Positions 15,422 to 24,972 of a DNA stretch of 64,000 bases are shown piece after piece. The stretch comes from B3-G11 sp036985855 (GTDB lineage: Bacteria > Actinomycetota > Acidimicrobiia > Spongiisociales > UBA5794). Position 1 is the first letter of the stretch; each line of letters starts with the position of its first letter. A model generated the notes under the pieces. The model saw only the letters and a list, made by a program, of their open reading frames with translations, was not told the origin of the DNA and did not search any database. The stretch covers positions 1 to 64,000 of the forward strand of contig BTQL01000007.1 of NCBI GenBank assembly GCA_036985855.1, read 5' to 3'. A program made the translations under genes and the position numbers.

Positions 15422-16614
15422 GCCGCGTCCTGAGTCGCCTGCGAACGGTCCGAAGTCCTCGAGATGTTGAGCAGAACTCCGACTGCCGCGAGATTCGCAA
15501 ACATCGCGTTCCCGCCGGCAGAAATGAATGGGAGAGGCACCCCGGTGATCGGGAGCACAGCCACAACACCTCCGATGTTCACAAGCGCCTGTATCGAAAG
15601 CCACGAAACGATCCCAATGGCGAGCAGCCTCCCGTACATGTCCGGGGCTCGATACGCGATCGATACGCCAACCACTCCGATGAGGGCGAACAGTGTGATC
15701 ACGATGGACGCGCCTGCGAATCCGGTCTCCTCACCGATGATCGCAAAGATGAAGTCCGTATGGGCGTTCGGAAGCCATAACCATCTGGCCCGGCTCTGTC
15801 CGAGTCCGACACCGAACATTCCGCCGGTGCCGAGAGCAACCATGGACTGCACGGCTTGGAGACCGGAGCCCTTTGCGTTCTCGAAAGGCTTCAGAAATCC
15901 CAGGAGACGGGCCTTTCGGTAGTCGGCCGACATCGCAAGAACGGTCATCGTAATGGCGCCAAGTCCGGCCATCGAAAGCACGAAGCGCAGCGGCACGGCT
16001 GACGCGGCAAGCACAACGAATGCCGGAAGGACGATGAGGAGCACGTTTCCGAAATCAGGCTGTGCAAGCAGCAGGAGGCCGACTGTCCCGAGGATCGCAC
16101 CAACGGGAATCATCACGTGCCTGATGTCGCTGAGCAGCGCGTCCTTCTTTGTCAGCACGGAAGCCAGCAACGACAATGTTGCGAACTTCGCAAGTTCAGC
16201 CGCCTGAAACGTCACCGGCCCGATCTCGATCCACCTCGTTGCACCCCCCCGCGTGTCGCCTACCACCAAGGTGACCACAAGACCTATCACCGTCGCGGCG
16301 TAGATCGGCAACGCGAATCTCCTCCACACGTCATATGGAACGAAAGCCGTGACGACGAGCGCTCCGAGGCCGAGGCCGACCCACATCACCTGTTTCGTGA
16401 ACAGCTCGAACTGGCCGGAATTCGATTGGATCGATACGACCGATGACGCGCTCAACATAGCCCCGAGGCCGATGGTCAGGAGCATTGCGACGACGACCAA
16501 CAAGAACACGGATCTTCGGTTCCCGCCATGCTGAATCCTCGCCAGCCGGGAAGGGCGACGTTCGATCTCCGAGCCATCAACCGTCCTGTGCTTGGCATCG
16601 GCTATCTGGACCAT
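15418..16614 (-). CDS. ftsW: FtsW, SEDS-family peptidoglycan glycosyltransferase
   Basis: A 398-residue polytopic protein of about ten spans after a basic cytoplasmic tail of about 34 residues. SEDS hallmarks are GATRWIEIGPVTFQAAELAKFA, QPDFGNVLLI, GTGGMFGVGLGQSRARWLWLPNAHTDFIFAIIGEE, and GVPLPFISAGGNAMFANL. It would work with the PBP at 21769-23535 as the septal synthase. It overlaps murD by 13 bases. Confidence 0.95.
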   Translation of the reverse strand: MVQIADAKHRTVDGSEIERRPSRLARIQHGGNRRSVFLLVVVAMLLTIGLGAMLSASSVVSIQSNSGQFELFTKQVMWVGLGLGALVVTAFVPYDVWRRFALPIYAATVIGLVVTLVVGDTRGGATRWIEIGPVTFQAAELAKFATLSLLASVLTKKDALLSDIRHVMIPVGAILGTVGLLLLAQPDFGNVLLIVLPAFVVLAASAVPLRFVLSMAGLGAITMTVLAMSADYRKARLLGFLKPFENAKGSGLQAVQSMVALGTGGMFGVGLGQSRARWLWLPNAHTDFIFAIIGEETGFAGASIVITLFALIGVVGVSIAYRAPDMYGRLLAIGIVSWLSIQALVNIGGVVAVLPITGVPLPFISAGGNAMFANLAAVGVLLNISRTSDRSQATQDAA

Positions 16615-17900
16615 GCGGCGGTCCCCTCGGTTCGCTTCACCAGAGCTTGGAATACGTCACCGCGCTCAGCGTAGGATGAGAACTCATCAAAACTCGCGCA
16701 TCCAGGCGAGAGCAGAACGGTGTCGCCCGACCCAGCTGTAGCGCGGGCTGCCTCGACGGCTTCTTCGAGCGAGTCGACAACCGTGACAGGTTGGCGCGTG
16801 ATCTCTCCGATCGCCGGACCTGCCTCTCCGAATGCAATCAGCTTCGTGACACCATCGAGACTCGCAATGGGCGAGAGATCGAGACCTTTGTTCTGTCCAC
16901 CGGCGAGAAGAACAACCGGTGCATACGCCGCGACCGCCGCGGTTGTCGCATGAGGATTCGTTGCTTTCGAATCATCGATCCACACAATGCCATCGTTCGT
17001 CTCGACGATCTGCCTTCGATGCGCGCCCGGTCGGAAGCTTCCGATCGAGGCCGCGACACCCTCAGGCGTCGCTCCGGCCGCCAAAGCGACCGTGCCGGCG
17101 GTCACGATATCGAACAAGAACGAGGGATCGGCTGTTGGTGCGAAAAAGTGGTTGTCTTCGATCACGATCCGAGCTTGTGCGACGCCGTTGCCTCCCTGGG
17201 GGATCCTCAGCCCAGAACAGGGCACGAGAGAGCATTCGGCTCCTGCCACAGCGTCGACAACAACAGGATCGTCCGCGTTGTATGCCAGCACGGCCGTGGA
17301 ATCCATGCCTGAGAAGATACGAGTTTTCGCCGCAACATAGGCCTCGAAGGTGCCGTGCCAATCGAGGTGGTCTGGCGCGATATTCAGGAGTGCGGCCGCC
17401 ATGGGAACCGCCGACCCGAGGAATCGGAGCTGGTACGAAGAAAGCTCGAGCACCAGGATCTGGGCATCGGTATCTGTCATGCCCGACACAGGAGTGCCCA
17501 GGTTGCCACCCCCTGTTGCCTGCACGCAGGACGCTGTGAGCATCTCCGCGATGAGTTCAGTGACCGTGGTCTTGCCATTCGTCCCTGTCACGGCGACGAA
17601 GGGCAGATCGATGTGCTCGAGACCGAATCCAGCTTCAGTGATGACCTCGATACCAGCGGAGAGAACATCGCTCAAAGGCGGCTGCACCTCTGCGAACCAG
17701 GGCGATGTCACGACGCGATCGACACCATCGAGAAACCCTGTCTGCCACTCTGCCGGCAGCACGGTGACACGGTCGCTGAGGTCCGAGGGAGGTTGGGGCG
17801 ATTCAGCGTCGTACATCACAACCTCGGCGCCATCAGCGAGGCTGATCCTCGCAGCGTCGGCGAGGCCCCGAAGGTTTGTGCCGAGGATCAAGGTTCTCAT
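16602..17900 (-). CDS. murD: UDP-N-acetylmuramoylalanine--D-glutamate ligase MurD
   Basis: A 432-residue Mur ligase adding D-Glu. It begins MRTLILGTNLRGLADA, the ATP loop is VTGTNGKTTVTELIAEML, LELSSYQLRFLGS and LNIAPDHLDWHGTFEAYVAAK are substrate and metal blocks, IDDSKATNPHATTAAV and LLAGGQNKGLDLSPIA lie in the C-terminal domain, and LLSPGCASFDEFSSYAERGD is the end motif. The ATG at 17900 overlaps the mraY stop (ATGA), so the longer frame to 18014 is not used. Confidence 0.96.
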   Translation of the reverse strand: MRTLILGTNLRGLADAARISLADGAEVVMYDAESPQPPSDLSDRVTVLPAEWQTGFLDGVDRVVTSPWFAEVQPPLSDVLSAGIEVITEAGFGLEHIDLPFVAVTGTNGKTTVTELIAEMLTASCVQATGGGNLGTPVSGMTDTDAQILVLELSSYQLRFLGSAVPMAAALLNIAPDHLDWHGTFEAYVAAKTRIFSGMDSTAVLAYNADDPVVVDAVAGAECSLVPCSGLRIPQGGNGVAQARIVIEDNHFFAPTADPSFLFDIVTAGTVALAAGATPEGVAASIGSFRPGAHRRQIVETNDGIVWIDDSKATNPHATTAAVAAYAPVVLLAGGQNKGLDLSPIASLDGVTKLIAFGEAGPAIGEITRQPVTVVDSLEEAVEAARATAGSGDTVLLSPGCASFDEFSSYAERGDVFQALVKRTEGTAAWSR

Positions 17901-18955
17901 GGCACGATCGATCCTGGTCCTGAAACCCAATCTCCGTAGAACAGTCCGATGCCGACGGCGACCATCATTCCTGAGATGATCCAGAACCTGATGATCACCG
18001 TGGTCTCCGGCCAACCCTTCAATTCGAAGTGGTGGTGGATTGGAGCCATCAGGAAGATGCGTCTTCCGAATCCTCGGAACGAGATGACCTGGAGGATCAC
18101 CGAGACCGTCTCCATCACATAGAGGCCTCCGATGATCACAAGAAGCAGTTGCGTGTTGGTGAGCAATGCCAGAGCAGCGATCGCTCCACCTATCGCGTGC
18201 GAGCCCGTGTCACCCATGATGATCTTTGCAGGTGCAGCGTTCCACCACAGAAATGCCAACGCCGCTCCAAGCACTGCCGCGGCAAAGAGCCCTATGTCGA
18301 GAGCACCATCGACTTGGTAGAACGACGCATTGCGCGATTGCCAGAACGCGATCAGAACGTACGCGCCGAACACCAAGGCACTCGAACCAGCTACCAGGCC
18401 ATCGAGACCATCCGTCAGATTCACGCCGTTCGCGGTCGCGGTCAGCATGAAGAGCACAAGACCGAAGAACAGTATGGGTCCCAGATCGATCCCGAGCGGT
18501 CGCGCAAAGGACAATTCGGTGCTCACACCGGCATTCGACGCACCCCACGCGAAGAATGCGGCGACGAGGAGCTGTCCACCAAACTTCCACCGCTTCGAAA
18601 GACCCTGGTTGCGCTTTCGAGCGAACTTCGCGAAGTCATCTGCGAATCCGATAGCGGCCATGCCCACAAGGGCGAACAAACCAAGAAGTGCCTTGTCACT
18701 CATCGGTTGACTGACGAAACCGAAGCCCTCACCAACAGTGAAGAACTTGAAGTGGGCCAGCAGATAACCGAGCGCGGCACCCGCGACGATGACGACTCCG
18801 CCCATCGTCGGCACTCCCTGTTTGTGCAGGTGTCCCTCGACTTCTGACTGAATGAATTGCCCGATGTTGCGGCGCCGCAGAAACCGGATGGAAAAAGGCG
18901 TAACGAAGATCACGAGCACGAACGCGATTGCGGATGAAGCGAGCAGAGAGATCAC
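17897..18955 (-). CDS. mraY: phospho-MurNAc-pentapeptide transferase MraY
   Basis: A 352-residue polytopic enzyme that makes lipid I. It has the aspartates of FADDFAKFARKRNQGLSKRWK, the NLTDGLDGLVAG block, MGDTGSHAIGG, and the HHHFE block APIHHHFELKGWPE. HKQGVPTMGGV near the N-terminus is also diagnostic. Ten membrane segments are plausible. It overlaps murF by four bases and murD by four. Confidence 0.97.
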   Translation of the reverse strand: MISLLASSAIAFVLVIFVTPFSIRFLRRRNIGQFIQSEVEGHLHKQGVPTMGGVVIVAGAALGYLLAHFKFFTVGEGFGFVSQPMSDKALLGLFALVGMAAIGFADDFAKFARKRNQGLSKRWKFGGQLLVAAFFAWGASNAGVSTELSFARPLGIDLGPILFFGLVLFMLTATANGVNLTDGLDGLVAGSSALVFGAYVLIAFWQSRNASFYQVDGALDIGLFAAAVLGAALAFLWWNAAPAKIIMGDTGSHAIGGAIAALALLTNTQLLLVIIGGLYVMETVSVILQVISFRGFGRRIFLMAPIHHHFELKGWPETTVIIRFWIISGMMVAVGIGLFYGDWVSGPGSIVP

Positions 18956-20292
18956 GATGCAGAATCCTTGATCAGTTGAAGAGCTAGGCGTTCAAGGCTG
19001 GCTGAACGCGAGGCCTTCACCAGCACAACGTCTCCCGGTTCGACGATGCCCGCAAGCGTATCGGCTGCATCCTCGATATTGGCGGCTTTGCGAGCGTTGC
19101 CTCCGAAGCCGACAGCGAATCCATGGTCAGGACCCACAACCACGAGCTCACAGAAGCCGAGGTCACTTGCAATACGCCCGAGCCGAATGTGCTCCCGCTC
19201 ACAGGCGGATCCGAGCTCTGCCATCAGGCCAAGGACGGCAATGTGCCTTCCGCTCATCGAAGCTACGGTCGTGAGGGCGCTTTCGACGGATTGAGGATTC
19301 GCGTTGTACGCATCGTTCACAACCGTGTACCGACCTCGATGCACATCCATTCGCCAGTCGGACCCGGTCGCCGATTCGAGTCTTGAGACAAACGCCTCTA
19401 TCTCCAGTCCGAGAGCGAGAGCAACGCCCACCGCAGCGGCTGTGTTGGAAGCGTGATGTGCTCCGGGCAGTGGAAGCGACACCAAGAGGTCGCCTTCAGC
19501 CGTATGCAATGTGAAACTGGGAAGGCCTCCGTCGTCAGTGGTCACATCAGTGACCATGACATCCGCTCCTGTCTTGCCGAATGTGATCGTCTTGTGACTG
19601 CCCTCGCGCAGCAGCGACGGCTCGTCTGCAGGAAGCACCGCCACCCCGCCGGGGCCTAGAGCATCGATCAACTCGTACTTCGCATTCGCCAGGTTCCGCA
19701 GTGACCCGAACGTCTCGAGGTGCACGAGACCGAGGTTCGTGATGACAGAGACGGATGGTTTGATGATGGGTGCCAGCCATTCGATTTGACCGGTACCGCG
19801 CGTACCGACCTCGAGAATGAGCGCTGTTGCATCCGACGGCGTGGAGAGCACCGTGAGGGGAACCCCGATTTCATTGTTGAACGAGCGAGGAGACGCCCAC
19901 GACCCATCGAGTCCGGCTGCAAGAAGGTCCTTGGTCGACGTCTTCCCTGTCGACCCGGTAATGGCAATAGTCGGGATATCCAACTCGTCTCGGCGTTTGA
20001 CTGCCAGAGCAGCGAGAGCATCCCCCGTCGATTCGACCTCGATTCGGGGAGTGGCGTCGACGGCGCTATCGCTCTGAACCACCACCGCGACCGCACCCGA
20101 GGAGAGAACTTGATCAACATAGGAGTGACCGTCGAATGTGTCCCCTTCAAGGGCCACGAACAGTCCTCCGTCGACATCACCACGACTATCGCTGACGACC
20201 GCGGCCACCGGACGATCTGATCGGCCGACAAGATCGCCGCCCACCGCATCGGCTACATCGCCGAGACTCCAGCCAAGAAAGACACCGGTCAT
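18952..20292 (-). CDS. murF: UDP-MurNAc-tripeptide--D-Ala-D-Ala ligase MurF
   Basis: A 446-residue Mur ligase adding D-Ala-D-Ala. SDSRGDVDGGLFVALEGDTFDGHSYV is the N-terminal UDP site, ITGSTGKTSTKDLLA the ATP loop, RSFNNEIGVPLTVL and LEVGTRGTGQIEWL the central-domain blocks, and VVNDAYNANPQSVESAL and LGLMAELGSACEREH the C-terminal domain. The ATG at 20292 overlaps the murE stop (ATGA). Confidence 0.96.
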   Translation of the reverse strand: MTGVFLGWSLGDVADAVGGDLVGRSDRPVAAVVSDSRGDVDGGLFVALEGDTFDGHSYVDQVLSSGAVAVVVQSDSAVDATPRIEVESTGDALAALAVKRRDELDIPTIAITGSTGKTSTKDLLAAGLDGSWASPRSFNNEIGVPLTVLSTPSDATALILEVGTRGTGQIEWLAPIIKPSVSVITNLGLVHLETFGSLRNLANAKYELIDALGPGGVAVLPADEPSLLREGSHKTITFGKTGADVMVTDVTTDDGGLPSFTLHTAEGDLLVSLPLPGAHHASNTAAAVGVALALGLEIEAFVSRLESATGSDWRMDVHRGRYTVVNDAYNANPQSVESALTTVASMSGRHIAVLGLMAELGSACEREHIRLGRIASDLGFCELVVVGPDHGFAVGFGGNARKAANIEDAADTLAGIVEPGDVVLVKASRSASLERLALQLIKDSAS

Positions 20293-21767
20293 GACGGTGT
20301 CCAACCCGCGGCTGTGAGTGCATCACGAACCTCTGCTCTGTCATCGAATGGCAGAATCTCTGCTCCAACGTCCTGGCCCTGCTCGTGTCCCTTGCCCAAC
20401 ACGACAACCATGTCGCCCGGCAGAGCGACTTGCACCGCATACCTGATCGCCTCCCTCCGATCGATGACCATCTCGATGGTCGCACCGGGCTGGACTTCCG
20501 CACCGCGACGGACCTCGTCGGCGATCGCCACCGGATCCTCAGAACGTGGGTTGTCGGTCGTGATGACCGTCAGATCAGAAAGCCTTGCCGCGGTAGCTCC
20601 CATGATCGAGCGCTTGTCTCTGTCCCGGTCGCCTCCCGCACCGACGAGTGCGATCACGCGCCCTGGTACCGCCGACCGCACCGAATCCAACACAACCGCG
20701 ATTGCGTCTGGCGTATGTGCGTAGTCGACGACGACGGTGAACGGCCCATCGTGGGGGATCACCTCCATCCTCCCAGGGATCGAGTCGAGGCCCTCGAGCC
20801 CTTCGGTGATCGCGGCGAGGTCAACACCGAGTTCGACCGCCATTCCGATGGCGACGAGCGCATTGGAAACATTGAAGACCCCCACAAGAGGCAATGCCAC
20901 GACACCGGATCCCCCCGGTGTGTGGACCGTGAAGGATGTCCCTTCTGCCGTTCCCTCAAGTCCATCGGCGGTGATATCGGCGGCTGAAGCCAAGGACACA
21001 GCGATCGACGGGATTCTCGATGACAACGTGAGTCGCTCCCCCCAAGGATCGTCGGTGTTGACCACCGCGGTGTCCGCAACACCCGGAGCAAAGAGCCTCC
21101 GCTTCACATCGAAATAGGTCTCCATGTCGCCATGAAAGTCAAGGTGATCCTGGGAGAGATTCGTAAAACCGACTACCGCGAATACGATGGCGTCCGATCG
21201 GTGCAGCTCGATCGCGTGGCTCGACACCTCCATGAGCACCGTGTGCACTCTGCTGTCACGCATCGTCGCGAGAATCCGCTGGAGGTCGGTCGCCTCCGGC
21301 GTTGTTCTGGCGATTGTGACGGGAGACCCATCGATCCTGGCACCGAGGGTACCGATGATCCCCACCCGTACTCCGGATGCAACAAGGATGGATTCCAACA
21401 TGTGGGTCACTGTTGTCTTTCCGTTCGTACCTGTGACAGCAGCCACAACCAGGGTTGAGTCAGGTTCTCTGAAAACCGCTCGCGCCGCCCATGCCGTTGC
21501 GAGCCGAGTGTCCTCCACGAGGATATGAGGGATCGACGTTTGCTGGACTCGTTCGACAAGAACTGCCGATGCTCCCCTTTCGACGGCCTCACCGATGAAA
21601 TCGTGCCCATCGAGTTGCTCTCCGGGAATCGCTACGAACAGGGTGCCGGGTCGAACCTGACGCGAGTCGTGGGTGATGTCTGACACCGACACATCACCCC
21701 CGGCTAAGGAGATGAAGCCGGGAACTCTCTCGGCGACCTGACGGAGCAAGACTCCCATACCGGACAT
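20289..21767 (-). CDS. murE: UDP-MurNAc-L-Ala-D-Glu--meso-diaminopimelate ligase MurE
   Basis: A 492-residue Mur ligase. DITHDSRQVRPGTLFVAIPG is the N-terminal site, VTGTNGKTTVTHMLESIL the ATP loop, TTPEATDLQRIL and MEVSSHAIELHR substrate blocks, and FTNLSQDHLDFHGDMETYFDVKRRLF the metal site. The specificity motif in TTDNPRSEDP reads DNPR, which is known to mark meso-diaminopimelate enzymes rather than L-Lys enzymes, so the wall is predicted to be A1gamma-like. It starts one base after the ftsI stop. Confidence 0.96.
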   Translation of the reverse strand: MSGMGVLLRQVAERVPGFISLAGGDVSVSDITHDSRQVRPGTLFVAIPGEQLDGHDFIGEAVERGASAVLVERVQQTSIPHILVEDTRLATAWAARAVFREPDSTLVVAAVTGTNGKTTVTHMLESILVASGVRVGIIGTLGARIDGSPVTIARTTPEATDLQRILATMRDSRVHTVLMEVSSHAIELHRSDAIVFAVVGFTNLSQDHLDFHGDMETYFDVKRRLFAPGVADTAVVNTDDPWGERLTLSSRIPSIAVSLASAADITADGLEGTAEGTSFTVHTPGGSGVVALPLVGVFNVSNALVAIGMAVELGVDLAAITEGLEGLDSIPGRMEVIPHDGPFTVVVDYAHTPDAIAVVLDSVRSAVPGRVIALVGAGGDRDRDKRSIMGATAARLSDLTVITTDNPRSEDPVAIADEVRRGAEVQPGATIEMVIDRREAIRYAVQVALPGDMVVVLGKGHEQGQDVGAEILPFDDRAEVRDALTAAGWTPS

Positions 21768-21768
21768 C

Positions 21769-23535
21769 TCAGTCCCGATCGGGGGTTACGCCAAGCTGGT
21801 GAAGTGCGTTCTGCGCAACCTCGGCGAAAACAGGTGCCGCAGAAGCTCCACCGAACGACAGGTCGGTGCCGTCCGGAAGACGACCGTTCGGCGAGTCCAG
21901 AACGACAACGACAACGACCTTCGGATCATTGAGCGGAGCCATACCTATGAAAGACGCAGTCGTTGCGTTCGAGTAGGCGCCGGCTTCAACGTCGAACTTC
22001 TGGCTCGTTCCCGTCTTTCCGCCCGCTGTGTAGTCGGTCATGCGCCCGCGTCGACCGGTGCCCTTGTCGGTCTCGACGACACGGCCGAGCATTCGACGCA
22101 TCTCGGAAGCCGTATCGGGAGAAAGGACACGGCGCGACCTCGCGTGTGTCTCGATCCTCGTACCGTCAGGCCTGAGGATCTCCTCGACCAGGTACGGCTC
22201 GGTCCACACACCATCATTGGCGATCGTTGCGTACACAGCGGCCATCTGGAGCGCCGTGGTTCCGACTGCGTATCCGATCGCGATCGATGACCCGCTCGTC
22301 TGGGTCCAGATCTTCGTCGGGTCGAGTTTGCCTTGTCTTTCGCCTGCGACGTCGAGTCCTGACGCTCGACCAAGACCGAACGCCGTCAGGTACTCGTAAT
22401 GCAGTTCATTTCCGAGTCGGCGTTGAATCTCGATTGTTCCGACGTTCGAGGACCTCTGCAGGACGTCTTCTACCGGCATCCAATCGGGATAACTGGCGTG
22501 GTCCTGATATACGAATTCGCCGACGGTCACGGTCTTCGGTGTATCGATCGGTGTCTGAGGGGTAACCACACCTTCCTCGATCGCTGCAGCGATCGTGATG
22601 GTCTTGAGCGTAGATCCCGGCTCGTACACGTCTGCGACCGCCCGATTGCGCAAGACGGCTGGCGTGATCTCAGATCGGTCGTTGAGATCAAGACCCGGCC
22701 AGCTCGCCATCGCAACCACCTCGCCGGTCCCCGGCAGCAGGACAACGATGGAGCCACCGACCGCGTTCGTTGTTTGTATCGCCTTGCGAAGCGCTTGCTC
22801 GGCAATGAACTGGATCTCACGATCGATGGTCGTGATGATGTCACTACCCGGAACCGCTGGCTCGACAAGTACCTGACCCTGGGGAATCGCACGACCACCT
22901 GGGTCGACTTCGACGACGATCTTCCCTGCGCGACCCTCGAGCTCGGAGTTGAACGTCTTTTCGAGACCTTCGATACCCGAGTTGTCGTCCAGGCGGAGGA
23001 GCCCGATCACCTGGGCGGCGACCGAACCGGCCGGGTAGACGCGGAGTGGCTGATCCCTGTAGAAGACGCCGATGATCCCCGCGGCATCGACAGCATCCTC
23101 AACCACGGCCTTCATCCTTTTCTCGACCCGCATGGCGATCTCGAGGTACCTACGTTCGTCCGCTTGACCCTCGACAAACTCGGCGAGAAGATCCTCGTAC
23201 GACTTGCTCGAGAATGGGGCGAGAACCGTAGCAGCAGCCTGTGGGTCATCGATCAACATGGGGTCGACCAAGATGTTGTAACCATTGATCGTCATCGCGA
23301 GCTCGATGCCTTCCCTGTCATAGATCGTTCCACGCGGCGGATCGATGGCCCGTTCGCGGATGCGCTGGTCGAAACCATATTCAGCATTCGCAAGCGCCTG
23401 GCTGCCCTGCAAGTCGAAGAGCCTGAATCCGATGCCACCCCAGGAAAGAATGAAAGCGAGTCCGACGAGAAGCAACCGAAGGTCGCCTCTCTTCCAGATG
23501 TGGGCATTCATCCCTTCGCCATCATGGACGTTCAC
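21769..23535 (-). CDS. ftsI: septal peptidoglycan transpeptidase (class B PBP, FtsI/PBP3)
   Basis: A protein of 588 residues with one N-terminal span (LRLLLVGLAFILSWGGIGF). The pedestal domain holds DPPRGTIYDREG and EGLEKTFNSELEG. The transpeptidase domain shows the three penicillin-binding motifs: SxxK in YEPGSTLKTIT, SxN in QRSSNVGTIE, and KTG in AGGKTGTSQKF. The GTG at 23535 overlaps the ftsL end by 14 bases; ATG at 23511 is an alternative start that would still keep the membrane segment. Confidence 0.95.
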   Translation of the reverse strand: MNVHDGEGMNAHIWKRGDLRLLLVGLAFILSWGGIGFRLFDLQGSQALANAEYGFDQRIRERAIDPPRGTIYDREGIELAMTINGYNILVDPMLIDDPQAAATVLAPFSSKSYEDLLAEFVEGQADERRYLEIAMRVEKRMKAVVEDAVDAAGIIGVFYRDQPLRVYPAGSVAAQVIGLLRLDDNSGIEGLEKTFNSELEGRAGKIVVEVDPGGRAIPQGQVLVEPAVPGSDIITTIDREIQFIAEQALRKAIQTTNAVGGSIVVLLPGTGEVVAMASWPGLDLNDRSEITPAVLRNRAVADVYEPGSTLKTITIAAAIEEGVVTPQTPIDTPKTVTVGEFVYQDHASYPDWMPVEDVLQRSSNVGTIEIQRRLGNELHYEYLTAFGLGRASGLDVAGERQGKLDPTKIWTQTSGSSIAIGYAVGTTALQMAAVYATIANDGVWTEPYLVEEILRPDGTRIETHARSRRVLSPDTASEMRRMLGRVVETDKGTGRRGRMTDYTAGGKTGTSQKFDVEAGAYSNATTASFIGMAPLNDPKVVVVVVLDSPNGRLPDGTDLSFGGASAAPVFAEVAQNALHQLGVTPDRD

Positions 23536-23923
23536 CGGTCATGGCTCTCACAGGCTGCTCGGATTCGAGGATCTGTGCATCAGCAACGAACCGGTCCATC
23601 ACAACGGCGATGCGCTCTTCGGGGTAGACCAACCCGATTCGTTGGGCTTCCGTGGCGATTCTCAGAGGGTCCTGGAGTCCGGCGAGGTCGTATCGAAGAT
23701 CGAGTTGACGTGACTGCTGCACAGCGATCTCCGTTTCGATTCTGTCGAGTTCGAACGCCGTCTGGTCGAGGGAGATTCGCAGGTAGATCATCGCAAAGAA
23801 GACCGCTACCACTCCGATCGCGAACAGGACGAGAGGAAAGATTCGAGGCCCCGATGTCCGCACGCGATCGTCGCTGTCATGCCGGGCCAAGAGATCGCTG
23901 TACGGAATGGCATGCACGGTCAT
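23522..23923 (-). CDS. ftsL: FtsL-like septum formation protein
   Basis: A 133-residue bitopic protein: a cytoplasmic tail of about 25 residues, one span (IFPLVLFAIGVVAVFFAMIYL), then a leucine-zipper-like helix (LDQTAFELDRIETEIAVQQSRQLDLRYDLAGLQDP) ending in RIATEAQRIGLVYPEE, the usual FtsL/FtsB end. Sequence is weakly conserved in this family; the place between rsmH and ftsI makes the assignment. It overlaps rsmH by four bases (ATGA). Confidence 0.88.
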   Translation of the reverse strand: MTVHAIPYSDLLARHDSDDRVRTSGPRIFPLVLFAIGVVAVFFAMIYLRISLDQTAFELDRIETEIAVQQSRQLDLRYDLAGLQDPLRIATEAQRIGLVYPEERIAVVMDRFVADAQILESEQPVRAMTGERP

Positions 23924-24852
23924 GAGATTCGTTCTCCAGCTCGCAGCACGGCGCTGCGGGATCGTGGATTGTCTTTCACTTCGTCATCAGACGGACGAAC
24001 AGCTTTCGGCGTGAGGATCCTGAAGTCTGGAGCAGCACCGCAGACACATGTCGGAAAATCCGGAGGACAGATGCAGGTACGCGCTCTGTCGAGGAACGCT
24101 CGCTTGACGATGCGATCCTCCAAAGAGTGATAGGCCATCACCACGAGCCGACCTCCGATCGTAAGCCGGTCGAAGGCTGCGACCATGAAGCCGGCGACAC
24201 CCTCAAGCTCATCGTTGACAGCGATCCTGAGCGCCTGGAAGACTTTCCGCGCCGGATGACCGCCTCTTCGCGCGGCAGCAGGAACAGCGTTGGCGACGCA
24301 TTCAGCAAGATCGACGGTGTCCATGATCGGGCGCCTGGCAACGATCGCTGCTGCGATGCGGCGCGCGTGCCGCTCCTCGCCGTACCGCTTGAAGATCGAA
24401 ACAAGCTCTTGTTCTTCGCAGTTGTTGACGAGTTCAGCCGCGCTACGGGCGGCGTCAGGACCCATACGCATATCGAGACGGCCAGACCGGTGATATGAGA
24501 AACCGCGGTGATCCGTGTCGAGCTGATGGGACGAAACACCGAGATCGCAGAGAATGCCCTCAACCTTGTCGGGGAACTCGGCCCGGTTGAGGACATCGTC
24601 GAGGTCGCGGAAGTTGGCTTCAACGACCGCGAGGCGGGGATCGTCGAACGCCTGGTCAACAGCATCCGGGTCGCGGTCGATACCGATAACGCGAATAGTT
24701 GGAAATCGGTCAAGGAGCGCACGGCTATGCCCTCCCCCGCCGTAGGTGCAGTCGACGATCCAACCGTGGGCTGCTGGTTCCAGCCATGACACCACCTCTG
24801 GGACCATTACCGGTATGTGGTATGTCTCGTCGCTTGATGTGGGCTGATCCAT
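23920..24852 (-). CDS. rsmH: 16S rRNA m4C1402 methyltransferase RsmH (MraW)
   Basis: A 310-residue SAM methyltransferase modifying the ribosomal P-site. It begins YHIPVMVPEVVSWLEP, binds SAM at DCTYGGGGHSRALL, has GILCDLGVSSHQLD, RGFSYHRSGRLDMRM, a long helical insertion with KVFQALRIAVNDEL, and VMAYHSLEDRIVKRAF. The ATG lies directly after the 3' arm of a long RNA hairpin containing its only G-rich ribosome site, so translation may be controlled by that structure. Confidence 0.96.
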   Translation of the reverse strand: MDQPTSSDETYHIPVMVPEVVSWLEPAAHGWIVDCTYGGGGHSRALLDRFPTIRVIGIDRDPDAVDQAFDDPRLAVVEANFRDLDDVLNRAEFPDKVEGILCDLGVSSHQLDTDHRGFSYHRSGRLDMRMGPDAARSAAELVNNCEEQELVSIFKRYGEERHARRIAAAIVARRPIMDTVDLAECVANAVPAAARRGGHPARKVFQALRIAVNDELEGVAGFMVAAFDRLTIGGRLVVMAYHSLEDRIVKRAFLDRARTCICPPDFPTCVCGAAPDFRILTPKAVRPSDDEVKDNPRSRSAVLRAGERIS

Positions 24853-24933
24853 GGTCAGCCCCCCGGAGCGCTGGCGCCAAAGAGGAAGCGGGCGGAGTAA
24901 GGGGCCTTCCCGATGGCATCCGGGGGACTGACC
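24853..24933 (-). ncRNA. mraW-motif-like cis-regulatory RNA upstream of rsmH
   Basis: On the transcript, GGTCAGTCCCCCGGA (24933-24919) pairs with TCCGGGGGGCTGACC (24867-24853) over 15 base pairs with a single G-U. The 51-base interior has further GC-rich segments. The 3' arm ends immediately before the rsmH ATG and contains the only Shine-Dalgarno-like G run. A conserved structured RNA of this position, the mraW motif, has been described from actinobacteria. Placement, size and context fit, but I could not score it against the covariance model. Confidence 0.65.
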
Positions 24934-24972
24934 GCGAGCCAGCCCACAACGAACACGTTCTGTTCTTTCTTG

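Noticed and set aside
22399..23925. 508-residue open frame on the plus strand
   Set aside because: It lies entirely antisense to ftsI and ftsL, which have full family motifs; the translated sequence is Arg/Asp-rich with no domain, as expected for the complement of a high-GC gene.
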